Assembly (NCBI GenBank): GCA_016758965.1
Contig: JAEPRB010000009.1
Location: forward strand, 186,001-250,000
DNA from: Circinella minor
Taxonomy: Eukaryota > Mucoromycota > Mucoromycetes > Mucorales > Lichtheimiaceae
DNA length: 64,000 nucleotides
Reading direction: 5' to 3'
The notes under the pieces were generated by a model, which ran no database searches, was not told the DNA's origin, and saw nothing but the letters and a program-made list of their open reading frames with translations. Position 1 is the first letter of the stretch. Every line of letters starts with the position of its first letter. Of this stretch, positions 49,463-61,195 are shown in pieces. Made by a program: the position numbers and the translations under genes.

Positions 49463-50278
49463 TTATCCCATCCCTGGTGTTAATTCCGGAACTCTCCTTC
49501 GTTTTAATTCTTCCCAATATGCCCGCACTCGTCCACCCCATGAATGTAATAATAAAATACGACGACTTGGTGGAGGAACAATATGTTCAATTCGATGTTC
49601 ACCTATATATCCTTCTTGATCAAATGTATATAAAAACACACCTTCATAATGTTTGGTAGGACCTGCTATTCCAAGAAAGAAAGATGGATGGCGTGTTCCT
49701 TTTAATTGCCAACGAATTTCAAGATGGCGTACTACCTCTGGATTTCTGATATCCTGATGGTTTTCTCCTTTTTGTTTATTGGATGGACTAGCAGAAGAAG
49801 AAGATATGTTATTATTATTACCCCGGTAACCATCGGGTAACACGCGTAACCGGGTGATTTCCATTTGAATATCATCAAAATACATGCGGAGACTCCAACG
49901 AAGAGTTTCAGCTATGCCAAGATAGGCTGTTCTGCCAGGTACAGATAAACGTGTATAATGTGGATCGGAAAGTATAATATGTTGTGAATAGATAGAATGT
50001 TCTGTTAATCCATGTTGAAAAAACTGAGGTAATTCGTCTTGTAAAATGGCAATGGCTAAAATATTATTGTTATTATTATGCATGAGTTTCAATCGTGTAA
50101 GTTTCCTTTTTTTTTTTTTTTTTTAATTGAAATTACCAAAACCAACACGTAATTCATATTCATTGGGACGTAAGTTTCTTTTCGAGTGTATTGATCTCCA
50201 TAAAGGAGAAAATAATTTATGATTATTATATGAACAATGAAGATATTTTATACTGTTGTTACCCAGTAATCGAAACAT
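49463..50278 (-). CDS. Conserved mitochondrial protein of unknown function
   Basis: Two exons (50278-50137, 50055-49463) give 244 residues. The first exon is short and supplies MFRLLGNNSIKYLHCSYNNH and RSIHSKRNLRPNEYELRVG, a basic presequence typical of mitochondrial import, then joins to AIAILQDELPQFFQHGLTEH. The order of blocks (EYELRVG, FFQHGLTEHSIYSQHIILSDP, a central LRWSLRMYFDDIQMEITRLR, HLEIRWQLKG and a C-terminal LLLHSWGGRVRAYWEELKRR) reminds me of DUF2358-type SnoaL-like proteins conserved in fungi, but I cannot confirm it. A low-complexity N/S insert sits in the middle. It shares a 227-nt divergent promoter with SEH1. Confidence 0.75.
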
Positions 50279-50505
50279 ATTTTATTTAAAAAAGTTTTCT
50301 GTTCTGTAGTACAAAGTGCATAAACTATCTAAGAAAGCGTTTTCGTTCTTAAAAAAAAAAAAAAAAAAGCTCCGTTCCCTTTTTTTTTTTTTTTTTTTTA
50401 TATTATATTAATATTGTAATAAATAAAAATAATAGTATTAAATAATAAAAAATAATTATAGTAAAATAATAACGCGTCAAACTTCTTTAAAAAAAAAAAT
50501 TCATT
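50279..50505. promoter_or_regulatory. Bidirectional promoter between mitochondrial protein gene and SEH1
   Basis: The two start codons are 227 nt apart in divergent orientation. The interval holds an A18 run, a T19 run, an AT-rich centre and ACGCGT at 50471. Poly(dA:dT) tracts commonly exclude nucleosomes in fungi; no specific factor site was recognised. Confidence 0.5.
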
Positions 50506-52192
50506 ATGAGTAGTATAACAAAATTTGATACTTCTCATGAAGATTTAATCCATGATATTTCATACGATTTTTATGGAAAGCGATTAGTTACTTGTTCATC
50601 CGATCAACGACTGAAAGTATGGGATTTTATTGAACGTCAAGATGCTGCTGTATGGGAACTCAATGATACTTGGAAAGCACACGATTCTTCTATTCTTAAA
50701 GCAATTTGGGCTCATCCAGAATATGGTCAGGTCATTGCAAGTTGTTCATTGGATCGACTCGTTAAAATTTGGGAAGAACAACCTATGGGTAAAAAAAAAA
50801 ATGAAATATACCTCTCCCATACTTTTAAAGTTTTTGGATCTAAAATTTTAAATATATATCTAGAGCCAAAAGCAAGTCAAAAACGATGGGTGGAACGATT
50901 TCGACTTGTTGAGTCGCGTGGAGCTGTATTAGATATTGCATTTTCACCTACTCAAGGTGCTTTAAGACTTGTAAGTTAAATTTTTTATTGATGGCAGATA
51001 AAGAGGGTGGGGGGTAAAGAAAGAAAAATACTTATATATATATTTATAGGCCACTTGTTCAGCGGATGGTATTGTACGAATATATGAAGCATTAGAACCT
51101 ACTAATCTTGCTCAATGGTCACAAATGGAAGAATTTGAAATTACATTACATAATGAACCTATATCACAACCACCACCTCCATTATCAGGAACATCTCCAC
51201 ATAATTCACTTTCTTCAATGCCACTACCTTCTTCTACACCAACAATACAACAACCCATGAATACGAATAGTAGTAGTTCAACAAATTCATCGATTGCGAG
51301 TCATGCACTTTCAACCCCCGGTCTGGATGCAACTGGAAATGCAGGTCCATTTCCAGGAGTGATGGGAAATACAATGGGAGCGGGTACTACTATTCCTCCA
51401 GGTCATCATCATCATCCTCATCATCATGCCACTTCAGGAACAACAACGACTACTACAGGTAATGCTATGGGTACGACTGTATCACCTACATCACAAAATA
51501 ATACAACATCAGCAATTATACCTGGAGGTGGAGGTGTCGTCGCTGGTACAAATCATGCTACCAATGGACCTGGTGCAGCTGATAGTGGATATTGTATCGA
51601 TTGGTGTCCGAATCGTACAGCTACACCTATGATGGTAGTTGGATTGGGGAAAGAAATTGGTGCAAGAATTTTTCGTCACGATGGACATAGTCGATGGTAT
51701 CCAGGAGAATATTTAGGAGGTCATGAACAAGAAGTTCATGATGTAAGTTGGGCACCTAGTATGGCAAGAACCTATCAATTAATTGCAACAGCGAGTAAAG
51801 ATCATTATGTTCGAATATTTAAAATTACAGAACCATCCATACATTCGAATAGTCCATCTTTTGCTTTACAACAACAACAACAACAACAACAACGGTATGG
51901 TCAATCACCTACAACAAACATGTTTGGTGGTACTTCAGCTTCATCCATGAGACAACAACAACAACAACAACAGCAAAAATCGAATCGACACCAACCGCAA
52001 ATGCAAATTGAATTGGTAGCAGCATTTAATGATCATAATGCAGAAGTATGGCGAGTAGAATGGAATATTACAGGAACCATTCTTTCTTCTTCAGGAGATG
52101 ATGGAAAAATTCGTTTATGGAAAGCTGGATCCGATGGTATATGGAGACAAATGTCTGTCATTTCAGCAAATCAACATCATCCATTCTCATAA
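50506..52192 (+). CDS. SEH1: Nucleoporin SEH1 (WD40 repeat)
   Basis: Three exons (50506-50788, 50864-50970, 51050-52192) give 510 residues. SEH1 is a beta-propeller of the Nup84/Y complex of the nuclear pore and of the SEA/GATOR2 complex at the vacuole. The N-terminus reads HEDLIHDISYDFYGKRLVTC then SSDQRLKVWD; other propeller blades are DSSILKAIWAHPEYGQVIAS, RGAVLDIAFSP, LATCSADGIVRIYEALEP, CIDWCPNRT, HDVSWAPS and HNAEVWRVEWNITGTILSSS. Yeast and animal SEH1 are about 350-360 residues; the excess comes from a roughly 120-residue S/T/G/H-rich insert after blade 3 and Q-rich insertions (poly-Q twice) near residues 415-470. Intron 1 is 75 nt with no stop in frame, so an unspliced form could be read through; KRWVERFRLVES is the conserved text after it. 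Confidence 0.92.
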
Positions 52193-52447
52193 AATAAAAA
52201 TGCAATGTAATTTTAGAATAATCATTATAAAACACCAAGAGAAAAATTGTTAACTGTGTTTTTATTTTTGAAATAATGGAATGGAGATCGAGGAAAAAAA
52301 AAGTTAACATAAAAGAGTATATATATATGAATGGATTATAAAAGAAAACACATGACTGGAGGGGGGGGATTATTAGAATGAAAAAAGAGGAGAGGATATC
52401 ATATCAAAAGTTTTTTTTTTTTTTTTTTTTTTTGGTATATTTATGCC

Positions 52448-53776
52448 TTATTGAAATGTTTTAGCTCGTTTCTTATTATCATCTTCTATATCTGAACTTT
52501 TGCTCCGCTTTTTTTTACTTGATTCATAGATACGATCAGATCCTTTTTCATTTGTTACTATGATTTTTGGTATTTCATTTTCCATTGGCAAAGGTGTTGT
52601 TGTGTTGGTATCATTGGCTGATTTAATTAAAGAGACAATAGCAGTAGATTCATTGTCTTTATTGGTACCTATTTCCAATCCTTTTGTTATTGCGTCACTT
52701 GATGAATCATTCATTTCCATAGTATTATTATTCTTATCTTCTTTTTCCAATGTGTTTGATTGACTTTCAGCCGTAACTAAATCTCCATTACCATCATCAA
52801 CATCAGTATCTGATTGTTTTTTAGGTCGTCCTCGTCCACGTTTTATTTTTTTTTCTACTGGTTCCATGTTATCAGTCACTTGTTTTTTAGGTCGTCCTCT
52901 TTTACGTTTGATATTCTCTCCTGATACGTCTCCATGATTGTCTTGTACTAAATTATTTGGATTGACCCCACCATCCTCTTCCTTCAACAACAACGATGAT
53001 TTTTGTTGTTGTAATTCATTCGTATCATTGGAAGCTTGATCAGAACTCATCTTTGTTTTAGGTGGTCTTCCACGTCCACGTTTTATTTTGAGGATAGTAG
53101 CATCATTTTTCTCTTGTTTTTTATCATCCAATTTCAATTTCGGTTGTTTTGGACGTCCTCGCTTCGTAGTCGTCCCACTCTTTTTCGTGGATGAATGAGA
53201 TTTGTTGATAACTGTTGATTTTGTTGTAGTGGATACAGTAGTTTCATTGGATTCCGTTTTAAGTTTTCTGGGCCGTCCAGGAGATCGTTTTATTTTGGTA
53301 GGTCTACCTCGTTTTCTTTGAACGATTTGATCTGATTCTTTCTTTAACACGGATCGTTGTTCCTTATTATCATCTTGATGCGATACGACTTTTTTAGGAC
53401 GTCCACGTGGACGTTTGATAATAGTAGACGGTTCAGTAACAATTGTATTTTTCACTTTGGGTGGTCTACCTCGTTTACGGCCTGTAGATACTTTGGGTTT
53501 AATTATATTTTTACGAGGTCGACCCCGTTTTCTTTTAATAACAATAGTCATTTCTGTTGTTTCTCCTTCTTCTGCTAATTCTCCTTCTGCTTCCGCTGTT
53601 GTTGACGATTCTTCAATAATATCATTATTCGTTGTTGCTGGTGTTGTTATGGCATTGTCATTGTTAATACTATCTTCTCTTGAATTGGTTATCAAGATTG
53701 TTGGTGAAATAGTAGTAGAAGTAACTGATCCCATAATGTCACACGTTGATAATACTGATTCAAATGTGTCGGTCAT
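52448..53776 (-). CDS. Protein with nine AT-hooks
   Basis: A single exon of 442 residues. Nine GRP cores in basic context (RKRGRPRK, RKRGRPPK, RPRGRPKK, RKRGRPTK, SPGRPRK, KRGRPKQ, RGRGRPPK, RKRGRPKK, RGRGRPKK) lie between about residues 80 and 325. Each is an AT-hook that binds the minor groove of AT-rich DNA. The linkers are acidic or Ser/Thr-rich and the C-terminus is basic (KKKRSKSSDIEDDNKKRAK), a likely nuclear signal. The layout is that of an HMGA-like architectural chromatin protein; no other domain is seen. It is convergent with SEH1. Confidence 0.85.
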   Translation of the reverse strand: MTDTFESVLSTCDIMGSVTSTTISPTILITNSREDSINNDNAITTPATTNNDIIEESSTTAEAEGELAEEGETTEMTIVIKRKRGRPRKNIIKPKVSTGRKRGRPPKVKNTIVTEPSTIIKRPRGRPKKVVSHQDDNKEQRSVLKKESDQIVQRKRGRPTKIKRSPGRPRKLKTESNETTVSTTTKSTVINKSHSSTKKSGTTTKRGRPKQPKLKLDDKKQEKNDATILKIKRGRGRPPKTKMSSDQASNDTNELQQQKSSLLLKEEDGGVNPNNLVQDNHGDVSGENIKRKRGRPKKQVTDNMEPVEKKIKRGRGRPKKQSDTDVDDGNGDLVTAESQSNTLEKEDKNNNTMEMNDSSSDAITKGLEIGTNKDNESTAIVSLIKSANDTNTTTPLPMENEIPKIIVTNEKGSDRIYESSKKKRSKSSDIEDDNKKRAKTFQ

Positions 53777-55297
53777 TTCAGAAAAAAAAAAAAAAAAAAG
53801 AAAAGAAATGAGAGGTAACTGTTTTATATATATATATATATATATGCTTTTGCTTTTTAAAATAAAATGAAACTATTATTAATTAAATTAAGAATGCTTT
53901 GTGTGGAAAAAAAAAACACAGTGAGGGGAAAAAAGAGAGTCAGTTGAGAAGTTTTTTTTTAAAAAAAAAAAAAGGTTAATTTTTTTTTTAAGAACAGTTT
54001 TGTTTCCCTATTTAAAAATGGGTAGTTGGTTGTATGGGGGGATGTAAATCATTATTTTTGGTCTATTGAATAAGGATATATGGTTTTTTTTATAAAATAA
54101 ACTTATTTCTTACATAATAATATATTCAATTAATATTGGTAATACCTTAATATATATAATATATTTAAAAAAGAACTAAGAATTTACCTACTTCAAATTA
54201 TTATTATGCACATCATTTTTATTAGAATGAAAATGGGGGAGAACACACACACATAATTCTAACATGAAACAATTGTGTATATCCTATGATTCAGATCTCC
54301 TTTGTTAAAATACCTATAGTTATAGATTTACATAATAATTTCGAATCAAAGTATATATTAAAGATAATGAGTTACATAATTACAAATTGATCATTCTTAG
54401 TGACTTAATAATGTTTCAATATAAAATATAATTAAAAAGGTATAGAAACTTAAGGTTTGTCTTTATATCTCTTTAGAATAAATCAATGTACCTGGAGATT
54501 TATGCAGCTTATTTTCAAAGTCAAAAAAAAAAAAAAATATACAGCTCTTTTAAAAACCCCTCAATGAGATAGGACAAGAAATTAAAAAGAAATATTATAT
54601 TATACGATGATATATATCTTCTTATGTATAATTTTTTAGGGATACATCATGTTTTTTACACTGTGAAAGCAATTTTCAAAGAGGAGAGAACAAGATGAAC
54701 TATTACTCAGTGTCATAGTGATTATTGTACGTAGTGTATGAAAAAGTTATTATACCTATAAAAAGTTTTTGGTAGTAAGAAAAAAAAAAGTCATTTGTTC
54801 AGTGATCATCTGAAAAAGAGGGTGTCGAAGATAACCTTTACGAACAAGAAAAAAAGGAACGAAATAATTATATGCTGTTTGATGATAATGATATAACAAA
54901 CCACCGGCATCCTAACTGATCAATATTAAGAAAGAGTTAGCACTATATCACTAATATCACTACCATTATTATTGTTATTATTAGAATCACTGCTAATTAA
55001 AGCATTAAACCTGAACATACTAGTAAACGTGAGTCATGATAATGATTAGAAGAAACAATTCTTGGACTGAACAATCTCAAGTAACGTAGCAACATCATTC
55101 TTTATAAAATGAGTATTAACTCGATACATACTACGTATATACTAGGTAAAAACAGTACCCACAGACTACTGGTATCCAATGTAAAATAGAGTTCATATAT
55201 CATCTAATTATGTAAAAAAAAAAAAAATCGCATTGAGTGCCTATTTGATTTCTTGGGAGTTACAATAAGACCAAAGTATATCAATAACCAAATCAAT

Positions 55298-55338
<41 letters not shown>

Positions 55339-55433
55339 ATGGGTGGCGCTTATCCCAAAAAAAGTAAAAGATTTCCCAGCTTTTTTTTATCCTTGAACAA
55401 ACCTTTCAAAAACTTTTTTTTTTTAAAAAAAAA
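53777..55433. other. Intergenic between divergent genes
   Basis: About 1.65 kb of AT-rich DNA with an A run of 38 at 55300-55337 and (AT)n near 53825. No gene seen. Confidence 0.6.
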
Positions 55434-56456
55434 ATGGTTGCTTCAACTTCATTAGACGTTGTTCCTGACGATCCAACAGCATATAAAACTAAACAATATT
55501 GGGAAGAACGATATCAAAAGTAAAAAAAAAAAAAAAAAAAAAAGTGTTCATTTTATATATATATATATATTTTCTTTCTTTCTTTCATTGTTGAACACAC
55601 ACACACTCATTCATTCATTTTCTAAATGGATCGATCGTTATAAAAAAAAAAAAAAAATAGTGAAAATACGGATACAACCTTTGACTGGTTTAAAACATAT
55701 GATGAATTAAAACCTTCATTACGAGAACAAATCCCGGATAAGAATGCTTCTATTCTTATGCTTGGATGTGGCAACTCTAGTAATATCTTTTTTTTTTTTT
55801 ATTTTTGTTTATATAAAGTGTTTGAATACTAATTAAAAAAAAGTTTTAAAATTATAGCATTGGGAGAAGATATGTATAAAGATGGATATAAAAATATAAC
55901 CAATATTGATTATTCAAAAACAGTGATTGATAATATGAAAGAACGTTGTATTGATATGCCAGAAATGAAATGTAAATTTATTTATATATTAACTATTTTT
56001 GAAAACATTGGGAAGACTTATTAATTATAATAATAATAATAATAATAATAATAGGGCTTGAAATGGATATACGTGATTTAAAATTTGATAATGAATCATT
56101 TGATGTTGTTATTGATAAAGGTTAGGAAAAAGAAAAAAAAAAAAGAAAAAAAGAAAGAAAAGAGTGTCATACTCATCATCTATTTTTATATAGGAACAAT
56201 GGATGCATTAATGTGTGATCGTGGTGATGTTTGGGATCCATCTGAAGAACTTATTGCTGAAGTAAAGGGTGAAGTAGATGAAGTAGTACGAGTGACTAAA
56301 GTAGGAGGAATTTTCTTATATATTACATTTGGACAACCTCATTTTCGAAAACGTCATCTTCAAAGAGATTGTTGGGAAATTAAAACTAAAACTTTAGGAG
56401 AAGCCTTTCATTATTTCTTTTATACTATGAAAAAAGAAAAATCAACACATTCATAA
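55434..56456 (+). CDS. EEF1AKMT4/METTL13-like lysine methyltransferase
   Basis: Five exons (55434-55519, 55661-55779, 55858-55971, 56055-56120, 56194-56456) give 215 residues. A seven-beta-strand SAM-dependent methyltransferase. Start: YKTKQYWEERYQNENTDTTF then DWFKTYDEL, typical of the EEF1AKMT4 and METTL13 group. Motif I is ASILMLGCGNSTLGEDM (about residues 58-74), then NITNIDYSKTVIDNM, MKWLEMDIRDLKF and the signature DVVIDKGTMDALM. The C-terminus VTKVGGIFLYITFGQPHFRK and HLQRDCWEI completes the fold. Human relatives methylate lysines of elongation factor eEF1A, but the substrate here is inferred from the family only. The C-terminal methyltransferase domain of METTL13 is absent. Confidence 0.9.
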
Positions 56457-56788
56457 TACTATTTTCTTATGTAAAATTTGTATTAAAAATAATAATAATA
56501 ATATATCTGTACAACATATATGCGGGTTAATGCTTCTTTGTGTGTGTGCGTGTGTGTGTGTGTGGCATGAGAAAATTGTTGTGTACATAAATATTAGAGC
56601 TTCCCACGAGAATAATTATGAGAGAGAGAGAGAGAGAGAGATCACAGGGAAAAATAAAATAAAATAATCGAATGCTTTTTTTTTTTATTTATTTATAATT
56701 TTTTCTCACCAAAAAAACTCTTTCTTTCTGTTTCTCTCTCTTTCTTTTACTTTTCTGTCACTTTTTCCTCTTCCTTTATCAATCAATC
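56457..56788. other. Intergenic, simple repeats
   Basis: Holds a GT tract (56539-56562), a GA tract (about 56621-56641) and a CT-rich leader before the COX7a start. No gene seen. Confidence 0.6.
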
Positions 56789-57043
56789 ATGATTAATCGT
56801 CCAAACCGTGTTATTCAACAACAAAGATATTTTCAAGCACCTTCACAAACACCTCTTTGGTTAAAAGGTCCTAGAGACAAAGTATATGCTTTCGTTGCAT
56901 TTGGTACTATTGGTTTTGCACTTACTGGTGCTTTGTATGGTACTTTCAAGTAAGTAATATTATTTATTTCTTATCTATTATTATTATTATTTTCTTAACT
57001 TATTTTTTTATATTTAATTAGGATGGCAAAAGGAGAAAAATAA
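56789..57043 (+). CDS. Cytochrome c oxidase subunit 7a (COX7a-like)
   Basis: Two exons (56789-56949, 57022-57043) give a 60-residue protein too small for most gene finders. It starts MINRPNRVIQQQRYFQAPSQ, followed by TPLWLKGPRDKVYAFVAFGT and then a single membrane helix ending ALTGALYGTF before KMAKGEK. Sequence and length match the fungal subunit VIIa of respiratory complex IV, a single-pass inner-membrane protein. The second exon encodes only the last seven residues. Confidence 0.8.
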
Positions 57044-57997
57044 AAATAAAAGTTGTTGTCGTTTCCCCGTTCGTTTTTATCTTTTAGAATAAAAAAAAAA
57101 AATCATGTTTCACAATAAAGATCCTTAAAATCAGGAGAATTCATTAAATAAATAAATAAAAAGAAACTGGTTTGTTTTAATAATAATCTCATTTTTATTC
57201 TTTATAAATGGATTATATGAAAGATGGGTGAGCATATTATTCATAAAAGACCCCCATGAATGAATTAATATATATATATATATGCACCTACTTGATAATA
57301 ATAATACAAAAGACTCTACGTATTAAAGAATTGAAAAAAAAAAGTGGTGATACATATAAAACCCCCTCACTCCTTTTTATGCAACTTTTCAAGACCTTTT
57401 TTTTTTCTTTTAATGCTTTAAGCTTTTGAAAAACCGAGAAAAGGTAAAGCAGTAAATAGTTCAAACTTATTATTATATAAAGAATGAACTTCATCTCGAG
57501 ATGAAAAAAAAAAAAAAAGGGTGAAATGTCAAATATATGAGAATATACTTTATAAAATAAATAAAGAAACAAAGTGAGATGAAAAAACAGTTACGCCACT
57601 TGTATCATCATCAATATATCAGATGGTTTCTCTCTCTGAAACATTATTCAGTTCTCCTTGCTTTGAGCTTAATAGTCCGACTTATAGTTTTTTTGTTCCA
57701 TAGTTCGCGACAAACTTGGGTTTTCCCTTTTTCTTTTTTTTTTTTTTTTTATATACATATATAACATATACAACACATAAACTCTTCTTTTTAGGTAATA
57801 ATGAAAGCATTTATTTATATCAATGAATTGTTCATCAAAAAAAAACTATAATGTTTAAGTAACCTAGAAACTGTGGTTGGGCTTTCTGTTTTTTTTAAAA
57901 AAAGTAAATTACTAAATGAAACTCTCTTTTTTAATTCCTTTACATTACCCCCCCCCCTTTCAACCCCTATGATATATATATAAAGCTTTGACAAAAA
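57044..57997. other. Intergenic, no gene seen
   Basis: AT-rich with T and C runs; open frames on both strands are short and F/K-rich. The promoter of the V-ATPase subunit E gene lies in the last part, with a C run at about 57950. Confidence 0.55.
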
Positions 57998-58653
57998 ATG
58001 ACTACCGTACGACCTTTGAATGAAGATGAAGTCTTTAACGAGATGAAGAAAATGGTAATATAGAAAATTAGATTTTGTTACCCCCCCCCTTTTTTTCAAA
58101 AAGAAGAGGGAGGGGGAAGGGTGGTGACATTACTTTTTTTTTTCCATAATGGACAAACTATTAACAAAAAAAAAACTTTCTCTTTTTTTTTTTTTTATTT
58201 AGGTTGCTTTCATTAAGCAAGAAGCACTTGAAAAAGCCAGAGAAATCAAAGTCAAGGTAAAGTATATATATTATATTATAGGGGGTGATAGACACGTCAT
58301 TTATGTATTATATATATATTAAGATATCAAACTATCTTTTCATCTTTTATTATTATTATCCATAAAATAGGCCGATGAAGAATTCAATATTGAAAAGGTA
58401 AAAGAAAAGATTTTTAAGATGTGTGTGATTGAGAGATACAACGAAAGAGGGGAGGAGCGGAACTAGAAGAAAAGAGATTATATATCTCTTAACATGAAAC
58501 GTTTGAATGGAAAAAATTTAGGCCAAAATTGTACGTCAAGAATCATTGAATATTGAAGCTGTCTTTGAACGAAAGATTAAACAAGCCGAAGTTCAAAAGC
58601 GAATGTAAATTATATAATTACTTTATATCTTTTTAAATGATTGTTTAATAAAT

Positions 58654-58699
<46 letters not shown>

Positions 58700-59377
58700 T
58701 AGTGCTCAATCCAATCATGTCAATAAGGCACGTCTCCGAGTTCTTCAAGAACGTCAACAAATTTTGGATTCGCTTTTTGAAGATACCCAACAAAATATCC
58801 TTAGTATTCCCGATGATCAAGATAGTTATACTGAACTTATGGAAGGTTTAATTCTTCAAGGTCTTTATGCATTGATGGATTCTGATGTTACTATCCGTGT
58901 GCGTGAAGCTGATGTTGAAATTGCACAATTTGGTTCAGAACGTGCTTCTCAAAAGTTTCAAGAAACTGTCAAGCAACAAATGAACATTTCTATTAGTGAT
59001 AATTATTTGCCTGCTAACAGGTAAAAAAAAAAATTGTTTTATAGGGAAAGGGGGAAAGAGAGAAATGGAAACATATGTTTTCCATGAACATAATATATTT
59101 GATTTGGAATTTTTTTTTCTTCTTAACCTCTTTTTATATATATATAATTTTTTAGTGCTGGTGGTGTGATTATTACTAGTCTTCAAGGAAAGATTGTTGT
59201 TGATAACACTTTGGAAGCTCGTTTAGAAATTGTCAAGGAAGAGGTAATTAATGATTTATTAATAAAGAGAAAAAGAGAAAGAGAGATGTTAATAGATATT
59301 TATATTTTATACAGATGCTTCCTCAAATCCGTTATACTCTGTTTGGTAACTCTCCCAGCCGAAAGTTCTTTGACTAA
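57998..59377 (+). CDS. VMA4: V-type proton ATPase subunit E
   Basis: Seven exons (57998-58054, 58203-58256, 58371-58397, 58522-58604, 58703-59020, 59156-59243, 59315-59377) give 229 residues, the normal length. This is a peripheral-stalk subunit of the vacuolar proton pump. The N-terminus LNEDEVFNEMKKMVAFIKQE and EALEKAREIKVKADEEFNIE is the long helix that pairs with subunit G; the C-terminal domain carries LMEGLILQGLYALMDSDVTI, AGGVIITSLQGKIVVDNTLE and a final MLPQIRYTLFGNSPSRKFFD. Exon 3 is only 27 nt. The intron before exon 5 carries a run of 42 T immediately before GTAG. The highly split 5' half contrasts with neighbouring genes. Confidence 0.96.
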
Positions 59378-59982
59378 AAAAAAAAAAAAAAAAGAAACCC
59401 GAAAATAAAGAAAAAGTGGTTGGAAGAAGAAAGGATATCTTTTGTGTGGTTTTTATTTTCGTATTATTTTATTTGAGTTTTTTGTTCCAACGAAAAAAAC
59501 AAACAAACAATAACAATATATAAATAATTTGTAAAGCAAACAATTTGAATTTCTCTTTTTCTTTTGCAAAGTATATATATATATATCATATACATTATTA
59601 AAAAAAAATGTATCAATGTATTTCATTAAATAAATAAATAAGAAAAGAAAATTTGTTCTCTTCTTCACAATCCTTCTTTTTATACATAACAAATAATAGC
59701 TACTTTATTTTATCTTTGGTATAATCAACATCCATGACGACTAATAGAGGGGTTGTCATAGTTACCGTATTTATGAAAGAAAGTAAAGTGGGAGTGGGGA
59801 GGGAGAGCGAAAACAATTTTGCGTTTACTAAAATCGTGTTTTTTTTTCTGGAAAGATCTGTAAAGTCTCTTTTTGTTGAGTTTCCCCCCGCCAGAATAAA
59901 AAAAAAAAGATATTTCTTCTTCTTTCTCTCTCATTCAAACTCACATATAAAAATAAATTCCTGCAAATATTAACAAAATATA
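59378..59982. other. Intergenic, no gene seen
   Basis: AT-rich with (AT)n near 59571 and A/T runs; contains the 3' end of VMA4 and the leader of the next gene. No coding sequence supported. Confidence 0.55.
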
Positions 59983-60911
59983 ATGGATCTACTTTACTGC
60001 ATGCCAACTTCTTTACATTGTTCACATAAACGATCTCATTCACCTTCTTCTCACTTTTCACGACCTATTTTTAAAAAGAAAAAATATGTTCATGACTTTT
60101 CACCTACTACTTTAGAACAACACGTTCATGAACAAACAAGTAAATTCTATTTTTTTTTTTTTTTTTTTTGGATCTTAAAAACTTTATATATATATGTATT
60201 AAATCATATCTTCTTATTCATAGGATCAAAACAAAATCAAAATTGTATTAAAAGTAGTAAAAATGATATCACGCGAATTAATGATATGGATATATTTTTA
60301 GCAGAAGAAAATAATAATAATGAAGGATTATTATCAGACTATATATTATTACATGATGATAAAGATAAACATTTAGCAAATGTCAAATTAAAGAATGGTT
60401 TTTCACTTCCAATGGAAAGAAGAAAAGGTGAAACTAAGTTCAGAATACCAGATTTCGTATTAAACAAGTAAGTTTTCTTTTTTTTTTTTTTTCTTCAAAC
60501 ATTCTTTAAAAAAATAAATAAAAAAAAAAACTTATAGTTTATTTTATCTATCTAGTAATAATAATATGGCATCCTTAACAACAACAACAAATCGTGCATT
60601 AATTCGATCTCAAGATTCATCTATAATAAATATTGAAAAAAGAACGCGACAGGTATGTTGAAAATAGTCAAGTTCAATTTGACATTAATTTCTAAAAAGA
60701 AGTTGTTTTTGTCGTACTTGCAAAAAAAAAATTCATGCAATTTTTTTTTTTTTTTCGTGATTTATTTTTATTATAGAATGATAATGATGGAGAAGAAGAA
60801 CGAATGATGGATATAGATTATAATAATAATAGTAATAGTAATAATGATGATAAAGAAGAAGAAGAACAAAATAATAGTTATGAATCAATAATGTCAATGG
60901 AAATTGATTAA
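59983..60911 (+). CDS. Uncharacterised acidic N-rich protein
   Basis: Four exons (59983-60139, 60224-60467, 60556-60652, 60777-60911) give 210 residues. The N-terminus is basic and Ser/His-rich (HCSHKRSHSPSSHFSRPIFK). The middle reads LLSDYILLHDDKDKHLANVK and SLPMERRKGETKFRIPDFVL. The C-terminus is acidic and Asn-rich, ending SYESIMSMEID. No known domain was recognised. All splice junctions are phase-consistent, which supports a real gene; the SRPIFKKKKY stretch could be a nuclear import signal. Confidence 0.65.
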
Positions 60912-61195
60912 TAAAATAGATGAGAAATGTTTTCATTCGGTGTTTGTTGTTGTTACAACTACTTGCATTATTATAAAACCCGACTACATACCTCTTAACT
61001 CAGGGTTAATTTCATTATGAACCATAGCAAAAGAAGATTTATTTGTCTTTAAATTTCCCATATTTTTTTTTTTCGTACCTTTTTTTTTTTTTCTCTATCT
61101 CTTCTTTATTTATTTTTATTATCTTTTTCAAAAATCTAAGGAACAACAAAATTATAGTTGTGGTTTCTTTGTATTTGTGGGGTGTGAAAAAAAAA

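Noticed and set aside
61043..61195. 51-residue extension of the GT15 protein
   Set aside because: Phe-rich translation of T runs; starting at 61196 gives the normal short cytosolic tail plus signal anchor.
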